Shown here: one piece after another, positions 9,740-18,590 of the stretch
How the letters are laid out: each line of letters opens with the position of its first letter
How positions within the stretch are numbered: the first letter of the stretch is position 1
Program-made: the position numbers and the translations under genes
The notes under the pieces: generated by a model
What the model was told of the DNA's origin: nothing
The model's database searches: none
What the model saw: only the letters and a program-made list of their open reading frames with translations
NCBI GenBank assembly: GCA_902589115.1
Contig: CACIRS010000012.1
Location: 1-37,565 of the forward strand
Length of the DNA: 37,565 nucleotides
Source of the DNA: an uncultured Prochlorococcus sp.
GTDB lineage: Bacteria > Cyanobacteriota > Cyanobacteriia > PCC-6307 > Cyanobiaceae
Direction: 5' to 3'

Positions 9740-10636
9740 CTATTTTCCTGTATCCTTCACTAGAAATGATGTAATTAATTCCATTGAATTAGTTATTATT
9801 AAATTTACTATGATGAAGCTTATAAGTAATATTATAAATCCTTCAATAGCTCTTCCTGTTTGAGTGATGGTAGTATCACTAATCGCGTAAATATCTGAAT
9901 AACCAATTGCTATTGCAAGAGTACTATTTTTTGCGAGATTTAAATATTGACTTGTTAAACCTGGCAAGATTGCTGGCAGGGCTTGAGGAAGTACAATTTT
10001 TCGCATTCCATCTCCTTCAGATAAGCCAATACTTCTGAAAGCTTCCCATTGCCCTTTTGGAACAGAATTAAGACCTCCTCTAACTACTTCTGAAATAGAA
10101 GCTCCTGTAAATACACTTAGTCCTAATAATAAAGCAGAAAATTCTAAGCTTAGATTTAGCCCAAAAAGATAAACTCCTTGATTTGAAATTTCTAAAATAC
10201 CATTTATTATTTTTAAGGGATTTTCTGAAAGGCTTAGAAAAGCTACAAAATACCAGAATAGTAATTGTATTAAAAGTGGAATCTGCCTAACTAAAGCAAC
10301 ATATGTTCTTGCTATAAATCTAACGAGTAAGTTTGAATTGAATCTGGATGTTCCAGCTATAATTCCTAGCAATGTTGCAATTGCAAGGCCACAGACAATT
10401 ACTTTAAGGCTATTTAGCCACCCATTAAATAAGGCCCAGGCGTAGCTATCAGATGGCTTAAAAGGTACAGTACTTTCACTAACTGCAAATCCAGAAGGTT
10501 GCAATAACCATTTAAAGCTCAAACCCATATCAGTCCTTATAAGATTTACTGTAAGATTATTTATTAATATAGATAATATAAATATAACGATTATACCTAT
10601 AATTAATTGTTTGATAAAATTATTATGATTTCTCAT
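9740..10636 (-). CDS. natG: Polar amino-acid ABC transporter, permease (NatG/AapQ-like)
   Basis: A 298-residue HisMQ-type permease. One membrane segment near residues 9-29 precedes the conserved domain (about 75-290), which contains YVALVRQIPLLIQLLFWYF, GASISEVVRGGLNSVPKGQWEA and the EAA-like loop GDGMRKIVLPQALPAILPGL. It pairs with the second permease as a heterodimer in the inner membrane. It follows the binding-protein gene by 10 bp. At about 300 aa it is shorter than Rhizobium AapQ (about 400 aa), mainly in the loop between the first membrane segments. Confidence 0.88.
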   Translation of the reverse strand: MRNHNNFIKQLIIGIIVIFILSILINNLTVNLIRTDMGLSFKWLLQPSGFAVSESTVPFKPSDSYAWALFNGWLNSLKVIVCGLAIATLLGIIAGTSRFNSNLLVRFIARTYVALVRQIPLLIQLLFWYFVAFLSLSENPLKIINGILEISNQGVYLFGLNLSLEFSALLLGLSVFTGASISEVVRGGLNSVPKGQWEAFRSIGLSEGDGMRKIVLPQALPAILPGLTSQYLNLAKNSTLAIAIGYSDIYAISDTTITQTGRAIEGFIILLISFIIVNLIITNSMELITSFLVKDTGK

Positions 10637-10646
10637 ATATATATCG

Positions 10647-11696
10647 CTACTTCATCGGAGGGGATATTAATAAGCCGCCTTTCAAATAAGATTGGTTAAG
10701 TCCTCTTGGAATACTTACGTTACTTTGTGGTCCTAAATGTCTATCATAAATTTCGCCATAATTACCTGTACTTTTTATTATTTTCACTACAAAATCATTT
10801 TCCAGACCAAGTTTGTTACCCAAATCTCCATCTATTCCTAGGAATCTCCTTAATGACATTAGATTTGTATTTGTTTTGGCTTCCTTAATAATAACGTCTA
10901 TATTTGTTTTAGATATTCCTAATTCTTCCGCATTAAATAAAGCAAAAACAACCCATCTCATCGCATCCGATAATTTTTGATCGCCTCCAATCGATGCAGG
11001 AGCTAGAGGCTCTTTGCTTAAAACATTACTTAGAATTAAATGTTCCTCTGGTTGGGGAAATCCTGACCTGGCTGCAGCTAGTTGTGAGCGGTCAGAAGTC
11101 ATTGCCTTACATCTTCCTTGTAGGTAGCCAGCTACGACCTGATTTAAATCCTGATATTTTATTGGCTTATAGTTGAGGGATTTTTCTTGAAATGCATCAT
11201 TTAAATTCTGTTCAGTTGTAGTACCTGAACCTACACAGATGTTTTTATTGGATAACTGCTCAATCTTTGTGATTCTACTTTTTTTCTTTACCATTAATCC
11301 TTGGCCATCATGAAAAACTACAGGGGCAAATGAAACTCCATTACCGCCAATAGAATCTCTACTTAGATTAAAGGTGGTATTTCTTGACAACAAGTCTATT
11401 TCCCCTGTCTTTAAAGCTGTAAAGCGTTCAGGAGCTGTTAAAGGGCGATATTGAACTTTATTTGGATCTCCTAAGAATGCAGCGGCCATAGCTTTGCATA
11501 TATCTATATCGAGTCCTTCGTAAGTTCCATCACTTTTAAGAAAGCTAAAGCCTGGAATTTTTCCACTTACACCACATATTAATTCACCTCGATTTTGTAT
11601 GACCTCTAATCTAGAAATTCTACTTTTCTCTAGGCTTGCACATCCATTGCAAACCATAGCGATACTGAGTAGGCTCCCAAAAAGTCTTTTTTTCAT
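10647..11696 (-). CDS. natF: Polar amino-acid ABC transporter, periplasmic binding protein (NatF/AapJ-like)
   Basis: A 349-residue family-3 solute-binding protein. Residues 1-22 form a signal sequence ending in VCNGCAS, an imperfect lipobox, so it may be a lipoprotein or simply exported. The mature protein begins with GELICGVSGKIPGFSFLKSDG and YEGLDIDICKAMAAAFLG, the classic ligand-binding lobe of the GlnH/AapJ group; FTALKTGEIDLLSRNTTF follows. The length (about 340 aa) fits AapJ/BztA/NatF rather than the shorter GlnH (about 250 aa), which suggests broad specificity for acidic and neutral polar amino acids. It heads the operon; a 260-bp upstream gap presumably holds the promoter, but I found no convincing NtcA site (GTA-N8-TAC). 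Confidence 0.9.
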   Translation of the reverse strand: MKKRLFGSLLSIAMVCNGCASLEKSRISRLEVIQNRGELICGVSGKIPGFSFLKSDGTYEGLDIDICKAMAAAFLGDPNKVQYRPLTAPERFTALKTGEIDLLSRNTTFNLSRDSIGGNGVSFAPVVFHDGQGLMVKKKSRITKIEQLSNKNICVGSGTTTEQNLNDAFQEKSLNYKPIKYQDLNQVVAGYLQGRCKAMTSDRSQLAAARSGFPQPEEHLILSNVLSKEPLAPASIGGDQKLSDAMRWVVFALFNAEELGISKTNIDVIIKEAKTNTNLMSLRRFLGIDGDLGNKLGLENDFVVKIIKSTGNYGEIYDRHLGPQSNVSIPRGLNQSYLKGGLLISPPMK

Positions 11697-11956
11697 GAGT
11701 TTAGTGTAAAGGCAATTTCTGCATACAGGTTAGGCTATTATATTTATAAAGTCTTTTTAATATTTGTTTTATATCGAATAATATTAATAAATTTATTTGC
11801 ATAAAAATTAATCCCAGTAAATTCTAGTCCAAAATATCTGAATGAAGCTATTTCTTTTGTTCTTTTATCTACGAAGTAGGTATAAAAATACATGATGCAA
11901 TATTGTTGGTTAGTAGATCAGCATTAAAATTCTTTACTAGATTATTAAGTCTTTAC

Positions 11957-13534
11957 CTAATGTATAGACTCCTGTCCCGCAAGTCTTTCAAATAGATCAA
12001 GACTTTCGTTATTTAGACCTATTACCTCAACTTCTGATCCTCCTTTAGTTATTTTTCTTACTATTTTTTCTAAAGCATTTACACCACTTTGATCCCAGAT
12101 ATGAGCCTTAGACATATCTATGGTTACCTTAGAAGGATGATTATGTACATCAAAACCTTGAAGAAAATATATTTTACTTACAAAGAATAGCTGTCCTCTT
12201 ACTTCATATATAACTTCATTATTGTTGATTTTTCTAGTGCTTACATTTATAACTTTTGCCACCTTTCTACTAAATAAAATGCCTGCGAGTGCTACTCCAG
12301 CTAAAACACCTAATGCTAAGTTATGAGGTGTGGTTAGCATTGTTACTGAGAATGTCATTAACATTACAGCAGTATCACTTTTAGGAATCTTAGATATATT
12401 TTTTAAGCCATTAGTATCTGCTGTGCTAATGGCGATAGTAATCATTACAGCAACCAATGCTGCCACAGGTATAAGTTGAAGCCATTGTCTACATAGAATG
12501 ATCATTGCAAGCAAGCTTATACCTGAAGCAAATGTTGAAAGTCTTGTCCTTCCTCCATTTTCGGTATTCATAACAGATTGACCTACAAGTGCACATCCAG
12601 CCATCCCTCCAAATAATGAAGAAATAATATTTGCAATCCCTTGCCCCCGAGCCTCTTTATTCTTATCTGAATTGGTATCTGTCATATCATCTAAAATATC
12701 TTGAGTAAGAAAAGTTTCCATTAAGCCAACAAGAGAAATTGCTAATGCAGTTGGCAAAACTATTCCGAATGTTGATAGACTTAATGGGACTTTTCCTTCG
12801 GATATTGAGCCGAATGGAATAGTCAAACTTGGTAAGCCTGTTGGAAGTTGTCCTAGATCCTTTACTGTAGGAACATCTAAATTTAATCCAACACTTATCA
12901 GTGTTAATAATATTATTGCTATCAGCTGAGAAGGAATTACCTTTGTTAGTTTAGGTAATCCATAAATAATAAATAGACCTAATATAACTAGCATCCATAC
13001 TAGAGGTATTGAGCCGCCGGTTGGTAGTGACTGATTTAAACTATTTTCTATAGAACTATGTTCTCCATAGTGAAAATTTATTCCTAGTTGAGGTAATTGT
13101 GCTTGGAATATTAATAAAGCTAATGCATTGACAAATCCGCAAAGCACTCCTTGCGGAACAAATCTCATTTGATAGGCCAATCTTAAATAACCCCAGAGTA
13201 TTTGGAATACACCTGTTAGAAGTCCTGCTGCCAAGAGATATGAGAGCCCTAAACCTTCACCTTGCGCATTACCGGTAGCAACCAACCCAGTCATTAAAAG
13301 AGCAGTTGATCCAGTAGCAGATGTGATCATTCCCATTCGGCCACCCACAACGGCAATCGTCATTGAGAGGCAAAAGGCTCCAAAAAGTCCTACTTGAGGA
13401 TCTACTCCCGCAATACCTGAAAAGGCAATAGCTTCGGGAATCATTGCAAATGCAACAACAATTCCTGAAAGGAGATCTTTACGAGGATTAGTAATCCACT
13501 GCTTTGCAATGGATATGGTTGAACTTTTCGTCAT
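11957..13534 (-). CDS. SulP-family anion transporter with STAS domain (BicA-like)
   Basis: A 525-residue membrane protein. The N-terminal region [35 protein letters not shown] is the SulP signature. Around ten to twelve hydrophobic segments follow to about residue 405, then a soluble STAS domain (about 420-520) with [19 protein letters not shown]. The block [32 protein letters not shown] and [15 protein letters not shown] strongly resembles the sodium-dependent bicarbonate transporter BicA, so bicarbonate is the favoured substrate in a cyanobacterium. Sulfate or another anion cannot be excluded from sequence alone. It lies 29 bp downstream of the FAD oxidase gene on the same strand. Confidence 0.88.
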   Translation of the reverse strand: MTKSSTISIAKQWITNPRKDLLSGIVVAFAMIPEAIAFSGIAGVDPQVGLFGAFCLSMTIAVVGGRMGMITSATGSTALLMTGLVATGNAQGEGLGLSYLLAAGLLTGVFQILWGYLRLAYQMRFVPQGVLCGFVNALALLIFQAQLPQLGINFHYGEHSSIENSLNQSLPTGGSIPLVWMLVILGLFIIYGLPKLTKVIPSQLIAIILLTLISVGLNLDVPTVKDLGQLPTGLPSLTIPFGSISEGKVPLSLSTFGIVLPTALAISLVGLMETFLTQDILDDMTDTNSDKNKEARGQGIANIISSLFGGMAGCALVGQSVMNTENGGRTRLSTFASGISLLAMIILCRQWLQLIPVAALVAVMITIAISTADTNGLKNISKIPKSDTAVMLMTFSVTMLTTPHNLALGVLAGVALAGILFSRKVAKVINVSTRKINNNEVIYEVRGQLFFVSKIYFLQGFDVHNHPSKVTIDMSKAHIWDQSGVNALEKIVRKITKGGSEVEVIGLNNESLDLFERLAGQESIH

Positions 13535-13563
13535 CTAATTTTCTTATGCATTTAAAGAGTAGA

Positions 13564-14844
13564 TCAAAGAGAGGGTAAAACTTCATAAGGATCACAACGT
13601 TTTTTCAGACTTCTAAGTTCTGGAAGCCATTCCATAAAGGCTGAGTGGACCTCTTTTTGGTGGAAATCAAGGTGTTGGTGCATTTGAGCTAAATGAACTC
13701 CTTTGCAATAAGGCGCGAGTGTTTCCCAAGATTCTTTTAGCCACTTCATACTTTGATCTCTTTTCTTTATATCCCCAGCAGGCCAAGCCGCTGAAATCCA
13801 TGGTTTCCAAATTGAGTCCCTATGAATAAATGAGGTTTCCTCTCTATGGATATTTTGAGTAGCGCCTCCTAATTGCTGTGCTGCTATATAACATCTTGGA
13901 TCTGGCCTTTGTTTAATTAATTTTGATATCTTTTCCACAATTAGAGGACATAATTCCCCCCATTCTCTACTAAGAAGACCAACAACTTCACTATGACATC
14001 TTCCTAAGTTATTCATTGAATTTGAGGAACCAAAGCTAGGCATATTGTTAATGCCATTGAATTGTTGAACGTCTATATTTTTGTTTAGTTCGTGTATCTT
14101 CTTTATTTCCTCAATATCGACTGACATATCAGAAGAGTTTGATTGGTGGAAAACCCCATATACTTTTATTTTTTCATCCCATATCCACTGAAGACTTGAA
14201 AAGTTTGAAAAATTTTCTGCTTTCAATATTGCTTTTGATAGTTGATACTTATTTAATTCTTCCTGCCAAACTATAATATCTAGGATTGGTTGAGTCTTAA
14301 CCTTAACACTAGTAATAACTCCTAGGAATGCTCCTGCACCAAGTAATCCTCTCCACGCAACTTTTTCTTCATTGGTGCTTTTGATAGTTGGTTTTTTTGT
14401 AGTGAAACTCTTGCCATTTCCGTAAATACCACTTATCTCAACGATTTGATCAATAGCCAGTCCTTGACTTCTACTTAATGGACTAATTCCACCAGAAAGG
14501 ATATACCCAATTCCAGTATTTGATGATAGTCCAATTGGAAAACTTCTTTCATATTTCTTTAACTCATTGAGGAGTTCTCCCATGGTATTACCTGCTCCCA
14601 CGGAAATTAGAGTATTTTTTGTATCATATTTAAGTGTTTTAAAATTCTTTCTTAGATCAAGAGTAAGATGGCCATCAGCTGCACACCTGCTAGTTGTTCC
14701 ACCACTGCATATTAATAGAGGTTTAGGTTGGATATAAGATGCTTTTAGTAGTTGAGATAGCTCTTTCTTAGTTGTGATAAGAATCTCCTTAAAGGAAGAA
14801 TCCTGTGCTAATGAATTTGGAACTTTGAAATAGGAATTAATAAT
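13564..14844 (-). CDS. FAD-binding oxidase (VAO/PCMH-type), probable non-canonical ATT start
   Basis: The first ATG/GTG/TTG in this frame is a GTG at 14601, giving 345 residues that begin inside the flavin domain. The frame stays open upstream to a stop at 14917-14919, and the extra codons read like the missing half of the domain: ILITTKKELSQLLKAS, then the ADP-binding-type LLICSGGTTSRCAADGHLTLD. Downstream are GAGNTMGELL, TGIGYILSGGISPLSRSQGLAID and GLLGAGAFLGVITSVKVK, all normal for this family. No ATG, GTG or TTG exists between 14602 and 14916. An AAGGAGGAAGG run lies directly before two ATT codons (14842-14844 and 14839-14841), so an ATT start is proposed (426 aa). A frameshift or a decayed start are alternatives. 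The motif lacks the His used for covalent flavin. The substrate is unknown; it precedes a SulP transporter by 29 bp. Confidence 0.75.
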   Translation of the reverse strand: MINSYFKVPNSLAQDSSFKEILITTKKELSQLLKASYIQPKPLLICSGGTTSRCAADGHLTLDLRKNFKTLKYDTKNTLISVGAGNTMGELLNELKKYERSFPIGLSSNTGIGYILSGGISPLSRSQGLAIDQIVEISGIYGNGKSFTTKKPTIKSTNEEKVAWRGLLGAGAFLGVITSVKVKTQPILDIIVWQEELNKYQLSKAILKAENFSNFSSLQWIWDEKIKVYGVFHQSNSSDMSVDIEEIKKIHELNKNIDVQQFNGINNMPSFGSSNSMNNLGRCHSEVVGLLSREWGELCPLIVEKISKLIKQRPDPRCYIAAQQLGGATQNIHREETSFIHRDSIWKPWISAAWPAGDIKKRDQSMKWLKESWETLAPYCKGVHLAQMHQHLDFHQKEVHSAFMEWLPELRSLKKRCDPYEVLPSL

Positions 14845-14911
14845 CCTTCCTCCTTGAATAAATTGTACTATTAGTGCTTTTTGCGTTGAATCTAGATAGT
14901 GTTTAGAGAAG

Positions 14912-14917
14912 TATAAT
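14912..14917 (+). promoter_or_regulatory. Consensus -10 box for cbiX
   Basis: A perfect TATAAT lies 13 bp before the TTG start of the cobaltochelatase gene; a TTGAAT at 14886-14891 is the nearest -35-like hexamer but at 20-bp spacing. The transcript would have a leader of only a few bases. On the opposite strand, TACAAT at 14862-14867 with TTCAAC 17 bp before it could serve the FAD oxidase gene, which fits a start near 14844. Confidence 0.45.
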
Positions 14918-14930
14918 TAATTAATCTATC

Positions 14931-16046
14931 TTGACCTCCCAATTCGTGAAAAACAATGATGAATCTATAGGTATTTTGGTATGTGGTCATGGTAGTAGAA
15001 ACCCATTAGCAGTTGCTGAGTTTGCCAAATTAGTAAATGAGTTAAGAAGAAGACTGCCAAATTTTCAGGTTGAATTCGGCTACCTTGAATTTGCTAGACC
15101 TGTAATAAGAGAGGCTTTGGATAAGCTTCATGGAAACTCTATTAAAAGAGTTTTAGCTGTTCCAGCAATGCTTTTTGCTGCAGGACATGCAAAGAATGAT
15201 ATTCCTTCAGTGCTGAAGGAATACTCAGCTAAAACAGGCTTGCAAATTGATTATGGTCGGGAATTGGGTATAGATCGGCTGATGATTGCAGCCGCTGGAG
15301 CAAGAATAAAAGACGCAATTGACTCTGCACCAAATGTGCCTTTATCAGATACTTTATTAGTCGTTGTTGGAAGAGGTTCCTCTGATCCAGACGCTAATTC
15401 CAATGTCTCTAAAGTTACAAGGATGTTGGTTGAAGGTTTTGGATTTGGTTGGGGTGAAACCCTCTACTCTGGAGTTACTTTCCCTCTTGTTAAACCCGGG
15501 CTAGAAAAACTTACAAAGTTAGGGTTTAAAAGAATTATTGTGTTCCCTTACTTTCTTTTCTCAGGAGTACTTCTAACTAGGATAGAACAACATACTCAAG
15601 ATATTGCCTCTGTAAATAAAGGTATTGAATTTATTTTCGCTAATTATCTTGGTGACCACCCACTTGTCATAGATACCTTCTTGAATAGGATTCAAGGAAT
15701 AATTGATGGTGATACATCAATGAATTGTTCATTATGTAAATACAGATCTAATGTTCTTGGTTTTGAAAAAGAAGTAGGCCTAATACAAGAAAGTCATCAT
15801 AATCATGTGGAAGCAAATGTTCCAGAAAATAAATTGAAAGATGTAATTTCTAGAGATCAGTCAGCAACTACTAAAGATTATGAGATACAAAATAATCATC
15901 TAGATCAAGAAAAAAATATTAATAATCAAGAATTAGCTCCTCATTCTCACTCCCATTCTCATCATCATCCTTATCCCCATGCGGATCATCCTTTAGGACC
16001 GTCAAGTTTGAATGACAATGCATCACATAAATCTGAAGAAAATTAG
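14931..16046 (+). CDS. cbiX: Sirohydrochlorin cobaltochelatase, two-domain, His-rich C-terminus
   Basis: A 371-residue class II chelatase of the long CbiX type. The first domain has GILVCGHGSRNPLA with the metal-binding His at about 20 and FAAGHAKNDIPS with the second His at about 86. The second domain repeats the fold (LLVVVGRGSSDPDANS, residue 145 onward), with Arg where the first His would be, so only the first domain looks catalytic. The C-terminal tail (about 340-355) is a His cluster, HSHSHSHHHPYPHADH, as seen in other CbiX proteins and thought to store or deliver metal. It inserts Co(II) into sirohydrochlorin early in corrinoid synthesis, in the cytoplasm; ferrochelatase (SirB) activity is possible. 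TTG start after a TATAAT box. The B12-dependent reductase gene at 24.7 kb gives one use for the product. Confidence 0.9.
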   Translation: MTSQFVKNNDESIGILVCGHGSRNPLAVAEFAKLVNELRRRLPNFQVEFGYLEFARPVIREALDKLHGNSIKRVLAVPAMLFAAGHAKNDIPSVLKEYSAKTGLQIDYGRELGIDRLMIAAAGARIKDAIDSAPNVPLSDTLLVVVGRGSSDPDANSNVSKVTRMLVEGFGFGWGETLYSGVTFPLVKPGLEKLTKLGFKRIIVFPYFLFSGVLLTRIEQHTQDIASVNKGIEFIFANYLGDHPLVIDTFLNRIQGIIDGDTSMNCSLCKYRSNVLGFEKEVGLIQESHHNHVEANVPENKLKDVISRDQSATTKDYEIQNNHLDQEKNINNQELAPHSHSHSHHHPYPHADHPLGPSSLNDNASHKSEEN

Positions 16047-16424
16047 TGCAAAACAGTGACTCATCAGTCTCTTTCTCTTTTGGTCTCATTAGACTTAAGG
16101 CTATTAGGAGGGCTGATGGATTGAATGCCTATTGATTTTCCAGATGTATTTCCACAGGTTTTTGATGGTTTTTCCACTGAAGAATTGCCAAGATTTCAGT
16201 GAAATCTCAAAACTTGTGGTTTACCATTTACGTTCCAAATGTTGCTTGACATTTCTGAAGCTTCATGAGCAGTATTGGCTTTTTTGCATTTTGAAGGGCT
16301 ATAGATATTGCTAATACATGAGTCTTGTGTGATCTCGAAAAGGGATTTCAAATGCGAACTACCTTTGACAAGATGGGGTTATTTGTGGCTTCCTATGGGC
16401 TGTGAAATAAGTTTGAGGACCTGA
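16047..16424. other. 378-bp intergenic stretch with a possible micro-ORF
   Basis: Between cbiX and the DUF2811 gene. No gene longer than about 30 codons fits. It contains one 25-codon frame (described separately), a TTGACA hexamer at 16246-16251 with an AGTATT 19 bp later, and a short hairpin with arms CACTGAA and TTCAGTG around 16175-16200. The composition is less AT-rich than the other gaps. A small RNA is possible but no terminator with a T run was found. Confidence 0.4.
16125..16202 (+). CDS. Possible 25-aa micro-protein
   Basis: An ATG follows AGGAGGG at a spacing of about 12 nt and opens a 25-codon frame reading MPIDFPDVFPQVFDGFST and five more residues plus a stop. The peptide is acidic and aromatic with three Phe-Pro/Phe-Asp type steps and no hydrophobic segment. 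It resembles no family I know. Length alone makes chance occurrence quite possible. Confidence 0.22.
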   Translation: MPIDFPDVFPQVFDGFSTEELPRFQ

Positions 16425-16697
16425 ATGAATCGCAATCAACTTGAATTCTGTGTAGAGACATCTAGTGATGACCAGGCCACCAAAAAGCAACGTAAGACTT
16501 CGTTAGTCAGCCTTGAAGCTGAAATACCAGAAGTTCTTTATAGAGGTATGAAGGACTTCATTTCATCTAATCCAAAGTGGGATCAATACACTTTGATGAG
16601 CTCAGCTTTGGCTAATTTCCTTTTCCAGAATGGATGTGAGGAAAGAACTGTTACCGAGCATTATTTAAGTGATTTATTTATGAGGTCTGATGCTTGA
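16425..16697 (+). CDS. DUF2811-type small cyanobacterial protein
   Basis: A 90-residue soluble protein. After a variable, charged first 25 residues comes a compact conserved segment, LVSLEAEIPEVLYRGMKDFI then WDQYTLMSSALANFLFQNG, which I recognise as the DUF2811 pattern of cyanobacterial small proteins; its function is not known. The strand-helix-helix order is reminiscent of a ribbon-helix-helix DNA-binding fold, but that is inference. Its last 20 bp overlap tail-to-tail with the minus-strand GMC oxidoreductase gene, so transcripts of the two genes overlap antisense at their 3' ends. Confidence 0.75.
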   Translation: MNRNQLEFCVETSSDDQATKKQRKTSLVSLEAEIPEVLYRGMKDFISSNPKWDQYTLMSSALANFLFQNGCEERTVTEHYLSDLFMRSDA

Positions 16698-18324
16698 TAG
16701 CTTCTAAGCAAGCTCTTCGAGTAATAGCCATCATCGTAAGAGTAGGGCTTTGCCATCCAGAAGTTGGCCAACAAGCTCCATCAACGACCAAAACATTTTG
16801 ACATTGCCAAAGTCGATTCCATTGATCAACTACACTTTTTGACTTTTTAAAACCCATTCCAGCTCCTCCTACTTCATGAATGTAATAACCCGGCGGTGGT
16901 GCATTTGATTGAAGTGCCATTGCATTTTTTATAAATGGTTTAATAACAGGCAGATGAACTAATTCTTGAAGAGGAAATACCTGTCCCCCTGCACTTTTGA
17001 TCAGATCTTCAATAGTTGCCTGCATATGTGAAGCCATTTTTTTTTCATTGACCCCCCATTCACATTCAATATGAGGAGTTGGAATACCCCATTGATCAAC
17101 TTTTTTGGAAATGGTTACTTTGTTTTCACGCTTTGCAAGTACTTCTCCATGACCAATTAAAAACCCAATTGTTTCATCAGGAAAGCGCTTAAGAATATTG
17201 GGAGGATCAAACCTATTAATTCCACCCCACAAACCGTAGCCTCTAATAAAGTCGGCCTTTCTTTGTGTTTCCATAAGTGTTCCAAATGGTACAAAGAAAC
17301 TTCCAGCACCAGATAAAATTTCTTCGCTATTTGACTGAGACTTTGGTTTTCCTTTCGGGAAAGAGAAAAATCGACAGGATGAAATATGATCCATTAAATA
17401 ACAACCGAGATTTCCAGAAGGATCAATAAATCCATTTGATTTAAACTTCTCTTCAGAACATAGAAGAATACGCAAAGTTTGAATAGTTGAGGCACAAAGT
17501 ACGATTAGTTTCGAATTTAAAATCTGTCTAGTACCATCATTTTGATTGACAATTATCAACCCAGTTGCTTTGCTTCTTTCTTTATCTAATATGATGTGAT
17601 CAACCATTTGATTGCTTAGAATTTTTACATTTCCTGTTGCTAAGGCTTTTTCTAAAGTACTGCCATTACTGCTATATTTTGGCCATGTATCTACAACTAG
17701 TGGTTCTCTTGGACCAAAACCTCTGGAATGGATAACTGGATAATTAAATTCTCTTTGCACTAATTTTGAAAATAATTGCTCACTTTTAGTTAAAGGGAAA
17801 GGCTTGATAAATTCTCCATCTGGTAATTGGCGTAAGCCATCTTTGTTGCCATGAACTCTCAAAAATCGCTCTAAAAAAGAGTAATGAGGTGCTAGTTCCT
17901 CATATGAGATAGGCCATGAAAATCCATATCCATCGGCATCTTTTGCTTTGAATTCATAATCTGAAAGTCTAAGAGTAATACCTCCCCAAGTGAGACTTCT
18001 TCCTCCAACTTGCATACCTCTTGTCCAAACAAAAGGTTTTTCTTTAGGAAATGAATAGGGATAGAGTTTTTCATTGCTATATAGCAATGGATTTGCTTTC
18101 CAATATCCAGGGTGCTCTACTTGTTTTTGGTGTTGACCACTTGTTATCCCATGTAACCTTCTCAAAGTATTTATTGGCTCAGAACCAAAAGCTTGACTTG
18201 GAGAAAAATCTGGACCTGCTTCTATAACTAATACACTAATACCCTTACTAGCAAGGGTATAGGCAGCAACACCACCCGTAGCACCTGAACCTACAACTAT
18301 CGCTTCAAAAGATTGGTTGAACAC
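16678..18324 (-). CDS. GMC-family FAD oxidoreductase
   Basis: A 548-residue flavoprotein. The N-terminal dinucleotide-binding motif VVGSGATGGVAAYTLA lies at about residues 10-25 with the acidic strand end VLVIEAG. The GMC substrate-domain region includes GGRSLTWGGITLRLSDYEF. The C-terminal block has IHEVGGAGMG, where GMC enzymes carry H-x(2)-GT-x(2)-MG, and VVDGACWPTSGWQSPTLTMMAITRRA, the conserved FAD-contacting end. Relatives include choline and glucose dehydrogenases and uncharacterised cyanobacterial GMC proteins; the substrate is not readable. No signal peptide is evident. It is transcribed alone, converging with the DUF2811 gene. Confidence 0.85.
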   Translation of the reverse strand: MFNQSFEAIVVGSGATGGVAAYTLASKGISVLVIEAGPDFSPSQAFGSEPINTLRRLHGITSGQHQKQVEHPGYWKANPLLYSNEKLYPYSFPKEKPFVWTRGMQVGGRSLTWGGITLRLSDYEFKAKDADGYGFSWPISYEELAPHYSFLERFLRVHGNKDGLRQLPDGEFIKPFPLTKSEQLFSKLVQREFNYPVIHSRGFGPREPLVVDTWPKYSSNGSTLEKALATGNVKILSNQMVDHIILDKERSKATGLIIVNQNDGTRQILNSKLIVLCASTIQTLRILLCSEEKFKSNGFIDPSGNLGCYLMDHISSCRFFSFPKGKPKSQSNSEEILSGAGSFFVPFGTLMETQRKADFIRGYGLWGGINRFDPPNILKRFPDETIGFLIGHGEVLAKRENKVTISKKVDQWGIPTPHIECEWGVNEKKMASHMQATIEDLIKSAGGQVFPLQELVHLPVIKPFIKNAMALQSNAPPPGYYIHEVGGAGMGFKKSKSVVDQWNRLWQCQNVLVVDGACWPTSGWQSPTLTMMAITRRACLEAIKHQTS

Positions 18325-18446
18325 TTCGTTTGATCTTTTTCTCTATAGTTAAATTTATCCTAATTTAGAGATAATTCATTCTATAAAATTATAATAAGAA
18401 TATATATTCTGAATTTGAGATTGGAAAATTAACTTAAATATGTATT

Positions 18447-18590
18447 TTAAATTGTTGACCTTTGCTTAATATATTTTTCAAGAAAATAAGGTATAGCTTG
18501 ATAATCTTGGGCTCTATTGTTGAAATCTATTCTTCCATCTTTATGATTAATAGGTAGAAGCTCAACAGTCCTTAACTCCTGCCAAGCCAG
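18447..18590 (-). CDS. Unannotated 47-aa frame without a canonical start, overlapping the upstream gene
   Basis: In the minus -1 frame relative to the 100-aa gene, an open frame runs from a stop at 18603-18605 to TAA at 18447-18449. It encodes a protein-like sequence (ELRTVELLPINHKDGRIDF, RAQDYQAIPYFLEKYIKQR) with balanced composition unlike the surrounding AT-rich gap. It contains no ATG, GTG or TTG. The best initiator is CTG at 18588-18590, 7 nt after AAGGAG; ATT codons are later options. It overlaps the last 17 bp of the 100-aa gene, so translation could be coupled to that gene. No frameshift-prone heptamer is visible in the overlap. It may be a real small gene or a C-terminal part separated by a frameshift. 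Confidence 0.45.
   Translation of the reverse strand: MAWQELRTVELLPINHKDGRIDFNNRAQDYQAIPYFLEKYIKQRSTI

Noticed and set aside
11697-11956. NtcA operator (GTA-N8-TAC) in front of the amino-acid transporter operon
   Set aside because: Several GTA and TAC triplets occur, but none at the 8-bp spacing in the right place.
16140-16190. DnaA-box-like TTTCCACAG and TTTTTCCACTG in the gap after cbiX, hinting at a replication origin
   Set aside because: Neither fully matches TTTTCCACA, only two copies, no dnaA or dnaN nearby and no AT-rich unwinding block; both lie inside the possible micro-ORF.
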